DNA of 28,981 bases from a virus. A program made the position numbers and the translations under genes. Below the pieces are notes generated by a model, which saw nothing but the letters and a program-made list of their open reading frames with translations, did not search any database and was not told the DNA's origin. Positions 6,538 through 13,979 of this stretch are shown piece after piece. Position 1 is the stretch's first letter, and each line of letters begins with the position of its first letter. The stretch is taken from positions 1-28,981 of IMG/VR virus record IMGVR_UViG_3300009506_000296; one strand, written 5' to 3'.

Positions 6538-8679
6538 ATGGCTGCAATAATAAGAATAGTTGTAGATAAAACAGGTACACCAAGTACTAAACGGTTAGTT
6601 TGGAAATATGGCCATACTGATTTTACAGGTCAGTTTGATACGGATACACAAGAACAACTTACAATCACTACAAAATTAATAATTGATTTAAGGAAATACA
6701 TTGTCTATTGGCATACCGATACAGAAACTTTTGAGCAAGGAACTGAAATAGAATATATTTCACCGGAAATAGCTCAACATCTTACAGATAATCAAATTTG
6801 GACAGATTCGGTAACTGATAAAAAAGGTCCACCTATACCAATGCTGGCGTTTCATAACGAACGCGAAATAAATAATAATCCTGATAATCCTCTTTATATA
6901 AGTAGTGGTTTCACACCAATGCAAACACAAATAGGAACTTTAAATAGTTTGCATGCAGGTGTAAAATATGGTTCTGGTGGTTGGCATCAGAAACAAATTG
7001 AAAAATCGTTATATACAGGTCCTAAAAAGCTTTTGATTTATTATGGCTGGCCGTATGCTTTTAATTCTGCACAAAATGGTTGGGATTGGAAAAAAGTTTC
7101 TGATGATATGGTCAAATACGATCAAATAGTATTTGGAAATACTCTTCAAGAAATTTTAACTCAAGGTACGCATACAGGTTCTGGTGATGCTTCAACCCTT
7201 ACTGATTCGACAAAATCATGGTCAACCGACGAATTTGTTGGTAAGATAATAATTAATACTACCGATGGATCAATCGGAACTATTACTGCAAATAGTTCGA
7301 CGACGATTACAGCAACATTATCAGGCGGAACCGAAAACGATTGGGATAACGGTGATGCGTATATTGTTGGGAATCATGCCGATATAGGTAATTTTTGGAG
7401 AATAATTCAAAGATTAAAATTACTAAAACCAAGTATTCAGTTGTTTGGTTATGTAACTGTAAATCAGAGCTATTCAAATTTTGAAACTAAGGCGGATGAT
7501 TGGAATACATTAGGCGTGACCGGTGTATTTATGGACGAGGCAGGATGGGATTATGGGGATTCGTCAACAAACGGTCGTGAAGCATTTAATGATAAAGTTG
7601 ATCATGTACATGGTTTAAGTTCGGCTAATGTCTGTTTTGTAAACGCTTGGACGATTGATAATATATTATCTAGTGATTATGATGCGACATGGAATCCAGA
7701 TAGTTTGGATTCGAATTTAATACACAGCGATTGGTATCTTTTAGAATCATTTCCCATTAATGATGCCGCTTATACAGCATCAACTCCAGATGGCTATGAA
7801 CCTAAAGCAGATTGGGTATATAGGGGTATCAAAGCAACTGGTTATCGTTATTCTATGGGAATTAACCTTGCTGCTTGTGGTATTATCACAAACAGTAATA
7901 GCATTGGACAACAATTATTTGATTTTGGATTTATTTCTGCATTAATGTGGGCGTTAGATTCATTTGGAACATCAGATATATATTACGCTGCTAGTTCAGC
8001 AGCAGTAAAATATTGGAGAAGAAATGATCAAACACCGTTAGGAAAAATATATGAATTATCACCATCAATACAAGTAAATTTAATTGATAGTGATTTGTAT
8101 CAAAGATATGTTGAACATGCTGAATTAAGATTAGATTTTTCTGATTCTAACGCTCAAAAATCTGAAATAGCATACCATCAAGGAGTTTTGCCTTATACAT
8201 ATGGACCAAAATCAACTTCTGAAATGGAATTGATTTTGAATCCCAAAATAGGTGATACTTGTTTTAATACAGATTGGAAAAAATTAGCTTATTATGATGG
8301 TGATATTTGGCTTTGTGACCAAATTATCAAATTTACAAATAATTCTGGCGGAACTTTATCAACTGGTGATGTTGTTATTTTACATCAATCATCTTCAGAA
8401 AGTGTAAATACTACTACAACAGCAAGTGATATTAATGTTTTGGGAGTAATTGTAAAAGGAGGCGATGATTCTGAATTTGTATCTGTTGCGATAAAAGGTA
8501 TTTGGGATGTTCTTGTTACTGCAACTACTGCAATAGGAGACGGCTTATACGCAAGTACTACTGCCGGTTCTGCTTCGCCAAACACAAATGGGTCTGTAGG
8601 GGTATTTGCTCAAGCTGTGGCTGTTAGGACTGGTGCGGGGCTCGTTAAAGCAATGATTTGTGGAACTGAAGCTACATGA
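6538..8679 (+). CDS. Virion-associated glycoside-hydrolase-like TIM barrel protein (spherulin-4/GH114/GH135 type)
   Basis: A 713-aa protein; AAGGAGAG inside the end of the previous gene sets the start. Residues 1-150 are an N-terminal structural region. The barrel runs from about 160 to 520: strand 1 'KKLLIYYGWP' (163-172), strand 2 'YDQIVFGN', then 'LFGYVTVNQS', strand 4 'GVTGVFMDEAGWDYG' with D333-E334, 'NVCFVNAW', and 'WYLLESF' with E403. The GYV..GxFxDE order is that of spherulin-4, GH114 and GH135 enzymes, which cut amino-sugar polymers such as galactosaminogalactan; D333, E334 and E403 are the likely catalytic set. A 70-residue beta domain (about 210-279, 'ATLTDSTKSW'-like) is inserted after strand 2. 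Residues about 590-713 are a cement-like domain as in 3236-4930. Probable job: cutting a capsule or exopolysaccharide during adsorption. Substrate and activity are inference; the fold call is moderately firm. Confidence 0.65.
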   Translation: MAAIIRIVVDKTGTPSTKRLVWKYGHTDFTGQFDTDTQEQLTITTKLIIDLRKYIVYWHTDTETFEQGTEIEYISPEIAQHLTDNQIWTDSVTDKKGPPIPMLAFHNEREINNNPDNPLYISSGFTPMQTQIGTLNSLHAGVKYGSGGWHQKQIEKSLYTGPKKLLIYYGWPYAFNSAQNGWDWKKVSDDMVKYDQIVFGNTLQEILTQGTHTGSGDASTLTDSTKSWSTDEFVGKIIINTTDGSIGTITANSSTTITATLSGGTENDWDNGDAYIVGNHADIGNFWRIIQRLKLLKPSIQLFGYVTVNQSYSNFETKADDWNTLGVTGVFMDEAGWDYGDSSTNGREAFNDKVDHVHGLSSANVCFVNAWTIDNILSSDYDATWNPDSLDSNLIHSDWYLLESFPINDAAYTASTPDGYEPKADWVYRGIKATGYRYSMGINLAACGIITNSNSIGQQLFDFGFISALMWALDSFGTSDIYYAASSAAVKYWRRNDQTPLGKIYELSPSIQVNLIDSDLYQRYVEHAELRLDFSDSNAQKSEIAYHQGVLPYTYGPKSTSEMELILNPKIGDTCFNTDWKKLAYYDGDIWLCDQIIKFTNNSGGTLSTGDVVILHQSSSESVNTTTTASDINVLGVIVKGGDDSEFVSVAIKGIWDVLVTATTAIGDGLYASTTAGSASPNTNGSVGVFAQAVAVRTGAGLVKAMICGTEAT

Positions 8680-8691
8680 TAGGAAAAATTT

Positions 8692-8961
8692 ATGATTAAT
8701 GAACCAATATGTGGAACTGAAATTTATGAAATTTCTATTTTTCCAAATAAGGGGTGGAAAAAGTTAACTAAAATTGTTAGTTTTGACAGAACACTTTCTG
8801 AAATTCCAAAAAAAATAATTTTTAAAAAAGTTAGATTTGATGGGATGGGTAAGTTAGAATTAGTAAACATTACGAAAAAACATTTTGTTTATTCTGTTTA
8901 TGCAACCGACCGGGGGGACGGTGTTAAAAGTGTCCAATTTGATTGGGAGGTTGTAAAATGA
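8692..8961 (+). CDS. Small H-type-lectin-like protein
   Basis: An 89-aa protein twelve bases after the glycosidase-like gene, with AGGAAA ahead of the ATG. Residues about 25-89 follow the layout of the H-type lectin fold: 'IVSFDRTLSEIPKKIIF' (the 'V.F.r.F...P.v.v' strand pair), then 'LELVNITKKHFVYSVYATD' (the 'v.nvT..gF.v.v' strands), and 'SVQFDWEVV' (the final 'v.W.A' strand). Such domains form small trimers that bind N-acetylgalactosamine in other proteins. It fits well next to an enzyme predicted to act on amino-sugar polymers, but sugar binding here is inference. The stop overlaps the next ATG (ATGA). Confidence 0.45.
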   Translation: MINEPICGTEIYEISIFPNKGWKKLTKIVSFDRTLSEIPKKIIFKKVRFDGMGKLELVNITKKHFVYSVYATDRGDGVKSVQFDWEVVK

Positions 8962-9506
8962 CTCAATATAATGGTTTGCCTGATAATTCTGTGTATGGTG
9001 ATACTATCGGAACACATGATTTTGCTAATCCTGATAGTTGGGTTAGTCAAGATAATTCAATTTGGGAATTAAAACCTAAACCTGGACAAGCGATTGAAAT
9101 ACTTGGTGTACAAATGGACTTTAGTGAAGACATTTTTATCCCACAATCTGGGCAAGCCATTTTGATCAAATTTTGGATTGATGGGCAAAATGAACCAATA
9201 AGAACACACGTTTATGAAAACATGTCAAAATGGATAAGCAGATCTAAGAAAAAAACAAGAACTGAATTTATTAATATAGGCGGAGCGATAACAGGACCTA
9301 CTTATCAGTTTGATTTAGATTTTGCTTTGCCTTTACCTGTTTTATGGTCATCAAGCGGATTTGATGGAATCGGTTTCCCTAAAATAAATAGAATGACTGT
9401 AGAGATAGATGGAAATATACCATATAAGAAAAATAGTGTTCGAAATATAAACGCAGAAATGGCCGTTGCCAGATATTTTGTACAAGTTTATTCAGAAGAA
9501 GAGTAA
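8958..9506 (+). CDS. Hypothetical virion beta-sandwich protein
   Basis: A 182-aa protein. A TTG at 8943 is in frame, but ATG 8958 is preferred because GGGAGG lies at 8945-8950, seven bases ahead, and the ATG overlaps the previous TGA. Beta-rich throughout, with 'NSIWELKPKPGQAIEILGVQ' near residues 33-52 and an alternation of aromatic and polar residues typical of phage receptor-binding or neck-decoration domains. Residues 'RSKKKTRTEFINIGG' form a basic loop. No catalytic motif is seen. It belongs to the fibre cassette by position and spacing. Confidence 0.5.
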   Translation: MTQYNGLPDNSVYGDTIGTHDFANPDSWVSQDNSIWELKPKPGQAIEILGVQMDFSEDIFIPQSGQAILIKFWIDGQNEPIRTHVYENMSKWISRSKKKTRTEFINIGGAITGPTYQFDLDFALPLPVLWSSSGFDGIGFPKINRMTVEIDGNIPYKKNSVRNINAEMAVARYFVQVYSEEE

Positions 9507-9510
9507 AAAA

Positions 9511-9969
9511 ATGAAAAACGGCAATGGTATAAATGATGAAATAAGAGAAATAAGAACCAATTATGCAACTATTGGTTATGTAAATGCAAAAAGCAAACCT
9601 CTCGATGACAGTTTAAAAGAAGTTTGGAAAACAATTGATAATTTAAGAAATCATGAATGTAAAAAGGAAGATACGTTTAACAACATACAGAATAGTTTAA
9701 AAAAAATTTATGATATGAAAACTGAAATAGAATCTTGGAAAATGTTTAAAAAAATAATGTTAGGATTGGCAGGGATATTGATTGCTTCAATAGTAAGTGC
9801 AATAATATCTTTTACAAATTTAAAAGCGGATAGTGAATATTCAAAACAATCTATAAAAGAACAAAAACAAAAAATAGAAGGTCTCGAAAGTAATGGCAAA
9901 GAACAACAGAAAATACTAATATTGATAAAAAATTCTGTTGATAACATTGAAAAAAATATAGGTGATTAA
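9511..9969 (+). CDS. Single-pass membrane protein flanked by coiled coils, holin/XhlA-like
   Basis: A 152-aa protein. The frame is open upstream, but ATG 9511, four bases after the previous stop, is the natural start. Residues 1-75 are charged and helical ('EIREIRTNYAT', 'SLKKIYDMKTEIESW'). Residues about 81-101 ('KIMLGLAGILIASIVSAIIS') are a clear transmembrane helix. Residues 105-152 are a lysine/glutamate coiled coil. This helix-membrane-helix layout recalls XhlA-type haemolysin/holin accessory proteins, usually 70-100 aa, so this one is longer. It could take part in lysis, in anchoring virion assembly to the membrane, or in superinfection control. It is the only membrane protein in the fibre cassette. 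Function uncertain. Confidence 0.5.
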   Translation: MKNGNGINDEIREIRTNYATIGYVNAKSKPLDDSLKEVWKTIDNLRNHECKKEDTFNNIQNSLKKIYDMKTEIESWKMFKKIMLGLAGILIASIVSAIISFTNLKADSEYSKQSIKEQKQKIEGLESNGKEQQKILILIKNSVDNIEKNIGD

Positions 9970-10272
9970 ATGTCACTTTATAATTCTGTACTTGAAAAAC
10001 TCAATGGAACTATAGACGGTGTTAATAAATCATTTGAAACTCCAACTAAATTTGTTTCTGGAACAATAAAAATTGTTGTAAACGGGCAAATATATGAGCC
10101 AGACGATGAAAATTTTGGTTGGATTGAAACGAGTGATAGTTCTATCGATCTTGAAACAGCACCAATTGATGGAGATATTTTACAAGCGTTTTATCAAGAT
10201 TTAGACACAGAACATTTAGGGCTTAATAATGTTATAGGCACCCCATTTGATCCAGATGGAATATTACCATAG
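9970..10272 (+). CDS. Small virion beta protein ('VNGQIYEPDDE' fibre-type domain)
   Basis: A 100-aa protein whose ATG directly follows the previous TAA. Almost the whole chain is one domain: 'LNGTIDGVNKSFETPTKFV', 'TIKIVVNGQIYEPDDENF', 'DLETAPIDGDILQAFYQD'. This is a familiar phage module ('G.v.G.N..F.T......s..V.vNG..l...D.y.....')  seen in tail fibres and baseplate accessories. It resembles in layout the insert in the major capsid protein. It is probably a decoration or fibre-attachment piece. No catalytic residues are visible. Confidence 0.6.
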   Translation: MSLYNSVLEKLNGTIDGVNKSFETPTKFVSGTIKIVVNGQIYEPDDENFGWIETSDSSIDLETAPIDGDILQAFYQDLDTEHLGLNNVIGTPFDPDGILP

Positions 10273-10281
10273 GAGATAAAA

Positions 10282-10917
10282 ATGAAAAAAGAATTTGAAA
10301 TATTAGTAGAAAAATCAATTGAATTAATGGAAAATGAAACATTAGAATCATATACAATTAAATTAAAAAATAAAGCACGTGAATATTTTAATAAAAATTT
10401 ACCAGATAACGAATATTATGTAAATGAAATATATAAACAACATATAATAATGTGTAATTCAAAAAATAATATAGAAAAATATTATGCTATTAATTATTCA
10501 AGAAATGAATCTGGTGAATTCGAATTTTCAAATTATTTCGAAGTTGATAGAGTTACAAATTATATTCCTATGAAAAATTATAGTGTTACAAAAGAAGAAG
10601 TTTCAAAACCTTTTCCTAATGAACATGCCGCAAGACAAACTGAACCAGGTCAGTATGATTCTTTTAGACGTAATCACCCTAAAGGTTTCCCTGTTGGAAT
10701 TGATGTTATTTTCGGTTTAAAAACTGTAAATGGAAAAACTATTTCTGAAATACAAACCATAAGATTTAAATCTGACAAATGGACTCCTGAAAAAGCCAAA
10801 GAATGGTTGAAAGATCATAATTTTAAAACAAATTTGGAAGTGGCAAGCAAGCCAGTAAAAAAACATATTGGTTATTGGATTGAAACTGATAAAAGTTTTT
10901 GGAACGGAGTTATTTAA
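10282..10917 (+). CDS. Phage protein with HAARQ/FRR domain (capsid-gene associated family, role unknown)
   Basis: A 211-aa protein with a strong AGGAGA site seven bases before its ATG. Residues 1-105 are charged, helical then beta, and not recognised. Residues about 111-190 contain 'NEHAARQTEPGQYDSFRR' (113-130), 'GIDVIFGLKTVNGKTISEIQ' and 'RFKSDKWTPEKAKEWLKDHN'. That last phrase is shared with phage proteins of the XkdF-like or putative prohead-protease group ('W(T/S)..eAk.WL.eH.fk') and with unnamed capsid-region proteins. I see no clear Ser-His protease site in this copy. Its place just before the head-tail adaptor fits a head-maturation or minor head role, but a proteolytic activity should not be assumed. 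Confidence 0.5.
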   Translation: MKKEFEILVEKSIELMENETLESYTIKLKNKAREYFNKNLPDNEYYVNEIYKQHIIMCNSKNNIEKYYAINYSRNESGEFEFSNYFEVDRVTNYIPMKNYSVTKEEVSKPFPNEHAARQTEPGQYDSFRRNHPKGFPVGIDVIFGLKTVNGKTISEIQTIRFKSDKWTPEKAKEWLKDHNFKTNLEVASKPVKKHIGYWIETDKSFWNGVI

Positions 10918-12009
10918 ATGACTTCTTTAGCTAGAGGTGAAGCAAATACAACATCAGGTTTGAATTGGTTTATCCTTGTTAATGGAATAAAAACAGATGC
11001 ATATGAAGTCGGTTACAGAATAATTGATATTACAGGAGGTTTACCAGGTACTCAAGTATTTCCAGAAACAGAAGGCGAATATGAAAATGTAAGTAATGTT
11101 CCAGGTCATTTTGCTGTTGGATCGTATTATGCTTATGATAACGATGAGAGTACTGGTTGGACGCCATCTATAACTGAATCTATAGGTACGCATAGAATAG
11201 AGTGGAGATGGAAAATAACCGCTGCTGCTCCTTATCAGGCTGGTCAAGAGGATTTTGAAGTTTTAGTTCAAAGTGCTGGTTCATCTGTAGACACATATAT
11301 TTCTATTCAGGATGTTCGGGATCAGGGTTTGCTTGAAGCGGATTATGATGATGAAACAGTTTTGGCAGCAATAGAGATGTGGCAATCGTTTATAGATCGC
11401 GCTTGTAGACAATGGTTTAATCCAAGAGCATTGATTTTAAAAGTTGATGGAACTGACAGCGATACTCTACATTTTGGTATTCCTATAATAAGTATAACTT
11501 ATTTAAAGCTTAATGATAGCACAAGCGAATTAGATACAACTCTTTATAAAGTGTATAACAGGTTAAATGATTTTACAGATAAATGGAATCCAAGAATAAA
11601 ACTTGTAAATTCAATTGAAGAAACAGATATATATACAGCACCAATAACAGGAAGGGCTTTAATTTTTAGAAAAGGTAGACAAAATCAGGAAATAAGTGGA
11701 GTATTTGGTCATGTTGAAGATGATAATTCTCCTCCAAAATTAATTCAAAGGGCTTTATTGAAATTGGTTATTGAAAAATTAACTAAACCTTTATACTCAT
11801 CTGGACTTTCTTTGTCCGGCACAATACCTCCTATTTTGGGAAATGTGATTGAAGAACAAACTGATAACCACAGAATAAAATATGGTGGTTTTAAACAAAT
11901 TGCTCAAGGTTTAGCAGGTATAACGAATGACTTAGAGATTTTGACAATTTTAAAAATGTATAGAGCACCTATAGGTTGTATAACTCAAGCAAATCCTAGT
12001 TATAGGTGA
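10918..12009 (+). CDS. Head-tail adaptor (gp6/gp15-like connector) with extra N-terminal beta domain
   Basis: A 363-aa protein whose ATG follows the previous TAA directly. Residues about 126-363 carry the adaptor pattern: 'YISIQDVRDQGLLEADYDDE', then a helix with 'IEMWQSFIDRACRQWFNPR', a beta insertion, and a C-terminal helix region ('LIQRALLKLVIEKLTKPL'). Adaptors of this fold form the ring beneath the portal. Most are 100-180 aa; here residues 1-118 add an Ig-like or fibre-type beta domain ('NWFILVNGIKTDAYEVGYRI', 'IGTHRIEWRWKI') that could stick out from the neck and hold a fibre or collar. Followed at four bases by the head-closure gene, a typical order. The C-terminal role is well supported by context; the N-terminal job is inference. 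Confidence 0.7.
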   Translation: MTSLARGEANTTSGLNWFILVNGIKTDAYEVGYRIIDITGGLPGTQVFPETEGEYENVSNVPGHFAVGSYYAYDNDESTGWTPSITESIGTHRIEWRWKITAAAPYQAGQEDFEVLVQSAGSSVDTYISIQDVRDQGLLEADYDDETVLAAIEMWQSFIDRACRQWFNPRALILKVDGTDSDTLHFGIPIISITYLKLNDSTSELDTTLYKVYNRLNDFTDKWNPRIKLVNSIEETDIYTAPITGRALIFRKGRQNQEISGVFGHVEDDNSPPKLIQRALLKLVIEKLTKPLYSSGLSLSGTIPPILGNVIEEQTDNHRIKYGGFKQIAQGLAGITNDLEILTILKMYRAPIGCITQANPSYR

Positions 12010-12013
12010 TATT

Positions 12014-12418
12014 ATGGTATTACCAAGATTGTTACATCCGGTAAATATAACATTGCAAACTATGGATATTTCTAATACAATATATGATGAAAATCATAGA
12101 GAACCAATACCGCAGACAGTAAGAAATGGTGATGAGATTGTTTTAGGTCAAGCAAGTATTTATGGCAGAGAAATGGAAGTTGATATAGGTGGAAAAATAA
12201 TAAAAGCTACAGGATATGTTTTATTTAGGTATATTGATTTAGCTTCTAAATCAATAACATTAAAAACAGATGACAGAATAACAAAAATAGGAAATTTAAC
12301 ATGTGTTTATTATATTGTAGGTTTAACACCAACAGGTCATTATCCTGAATTTGGTGCTACAATGGTAAAAGCATTTTTTAATGATAGACACCCAAGTAAA
12401 AATAATTATTCGATATGA
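12014..12418 (+). CDS. Head closure / head-tail joining protein
   Basis: A 134-aa protein starting four bases after the adaptor gene. The opening 'LHPVNITLQTMDISNTIYDE' with a following 'NHREPI' and a beta-barrel-like middle ('IVLGQASIYG', 'KIIKATGYVLFRYIDLASK', 'DDRITKIGN') resemble phage head-closure or stopper proteins, which bind under the adaptor and gate DNA exit. Length (about 110-140 aa in the family) and gene order (adaptor, closure, neck, terminator, sheath) agree. The stop overlaps the next ATG as ATGA, so the two are coupled. Confidence 0.6.
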   Translation: MVLPRLLHPVNITLQTMDISNTIYDENHREPIPQTVRNGDEIVLGQASIYGREMEVDIGGKIIKATGYVLFRYIDLASKSITLKTDDRITKIGNLTCVYYIVGLTPTGHYPEFGATMVKAFFNDRHPSKNNYSI

Positions 12419-13059
12419 AAACTATTTTCAAAATAAATAAAAATTGGAAAAAACTTGAAAAAATGCTTGGTAAAGATGTTTTTAACAAAATAGTTAGAAA
12501 AAACATTAGACAGGCAAGCAGATTAAATGGGAAAATTTATGAAAAACATGTAAGAAATACTATAAAAAATGGTAATTTTCAAGATAATGCAGAATTAACA
12601 CAACTTATTAAAAATGATAATAAACCATTAATAGGTTTTGAACCTGGCGCTACATTGTTTAAATCTGTTACGTCTAAAGTTTTAGGAACAAGTTCACCAT
12701 TTTTAGATTATGTATTTGTCGGAATTTTAAGAACTAATCAATTTTACAATATAGCGTTAACTGTGCATTATGGAAAATCAATAAACGTAAGTGATAAAAT
12801 GCGCGGTTTATTTTTGGTTCTTGCTAGTGCAAGCCAAGGAAAATTAGATCCATCAAAATTATCAGGTAGAGCAAAAGAACTGTTTGGTTATTTTAAAAAA
12901 TGGAAACCATTAAATAGTAACACAACTAAAATAATTATTCCTCCAAGAAGTTTTATAGATGAAGCTTATAAAAATCAAGGAATGAAAAATTTGTTAATTA
13001 GGAATTGGTTCCAAGCATTTAAAACGGCTTATAGAGAACTAAATACGATGATAAAATGA
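12415..13059 (+). CDS. Neck / tail completion protein (HK97 gp10 or Mu gpG-like)
   Basis: A 214-aa basic protein. Residues about 36-95 ('ASRLNGKIYEKHVRNTIKNG', 'ELTQLIKNDNKPLIGFEPGA', 'TLFKSVTSKVL') follow the phage virion-morphogenesis pattern in which a helix is followed by 'L....I...KPLI.tG.L..si'. The later part ('TKIIIPPRSFIDEAYKNQG') has the 'iPPR.F...a' phrase that is common near the end of gp10-like neck proteins. It is expected to join head and tail at the neck. It overlaps both neighbours by four bases. Length is above the usual 120-170 aa because of a loop around residues 120-165. Confidence 0.62.
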   Translation: MKTIFKINKNWKKLEKMLGKDVFNKIVRKNIRQASRLNGKIYEKHVRNTIKNGNFQDNAELTQLIKNDNKPLIGFEPGATLFKSVTSKVLGTSSPFLDYVFVGILRTNQFYNIALTVHYGKSINVSDKMRGLFLVLASASQGKLDPSKLSGRAKELFGYFKKWKPLNSNTTKIIIPPRSFIDEAYKNQGMKNLLIRNWFQAFKTAYRELNTMIK

Positions 13060-13979
13060 GAACTAAAAATATAGTAAAAAGATTTTTATTTGAAGAGAAA
13101 AACAGAAATGAAATCGTCTTAGGAACTAATACTAGATTAAATCCTTATGAAAATTGTATACAATTAAAAATTGATGAAAATACTAACGAATATCCAACAG
13201 ATTCAGATTTATATGTAAAAACTTGGATATTTAATCCTGCCAATGTTGTAAATTTTGTTGGTTTTGATGTTCATGGAATAAATGTAAAAAATTATTTGAA
13301 TATAAAATTAACTAATTCCCAATTTAGGCTTGGTAATGGGACAAATGAATATTATTGGAATGGTTCTGATTGGGAAATAAACACAACTGATTGGAATACA
13401 GAAGATGAAATTTCTGAACATATAAATACTTTTGATTCAACAGAAAAAAAGTTACAAATAATAATAAATTTATTTACAGACGATTCTAGATACACGCCAA
13501 AAATTTATGAAATAAGAGTGTTATATACTTCAACAATAGATTTTCAAGATAATTTAATATATGATTCTGTAATTCCAAAATTTAAAGAATTGAGACCTAT
13601 AAGTGATCATATTATTATTATGCCTAGTGATAGTGATGAAATAGATTTAAATGATTTTGTGTTGGATACTGATTATGAAATAATTGACATTGATAGTTGT
13701 TTTGATTATACAAACGATTCTGATAAAATTACAGATATTTTTTCTAGTTATGATAACAATACAAAAATAATAACATTATCGGAAACTGTAACTGAATCAA
13801 ATAAAGTTTGGATAAAATTTATCTACAGACCGCTAGTTGCTTTTACAACCGGTGAAGATTATATAGAAGTTAGTAAAGTTCCGGCAATACATATTTTAAA
13901 TTTTGACATTTTAAAAAATATTCCATCATCGATTAAAACATATGTAAGAAATAAATATAATTATTCTATTCTTCAATAA
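13056..13979 (+). CDS. Tail terminator, N-terminal part (gene split by a 5-bp duplication)
   Basis: A 307-aa reading frame. Residues 1-180 are a beta-sandwich-like extra domain ('YVKTWIFNPANVVNFVGFDV', 'NEYYWNGSDWEINTTDW'). Residues about 195-260 are a second small beta domain ('DFVLDTDYEIIDID', 'NTKIITLSETVTESNKVWIK'). Residues 270-307 ('DYIEVSKVPAIHILNFDI') look like the start of a tail-terminator domain (typical text: 'lPai.v..id'), but the frame stops after 'KYNYSILQ'. The rest of that domain continues in the -1 frame (13961-14296). Removing one of two tandem TATTC copies (13962-13971) joins the frames into a protein of about 411 aa. So the gene is probably mutated, phase-varied, recoded or mis-sequenced. 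The start overlaps the previous TGA. Confidence 0.6.
   Translation: MRTKNIVKRFLFEEKNRNEIVLGTNTRLNPYENCIQLKIDENTNEYPTDSDLYVKTWIFNPANVVNFVGFDVHGINVKNYLNIKLTNSQFRLGNGTNEYYWNGSDWEINTTDWNTEDEISEHINTFDSTEKKLQIIINLFTDDSRYTPKIYEIRVLYTSTIDFQDNLIYDSVIPKFKELRPISDHIIIMPSDSDEIDLNDFVLDTDYEIIDIDSCFDYTNDSDKITDIFSSYDNNTKIITLSETVTESNKVWIKFIYRPLVAFTTGEDYIEVSKVPAIHILNFDILKNIPSSIKTYVRNKYNYSILQ

Noticed and set aside
13976-13978. ATA as start codon of the downstream terminator half, overlapping TAA
   Set aside because: ATA starts are very rare and there is no ribosome site; the coding match also crosses the junction.
13956-13979. Programmed -1 frameshift in the tail terminator gene
   Set aside because: No X XXY YYZ heptamer in phase is present in the overlap; the 5-bp tandem duplication explains the frame change better.
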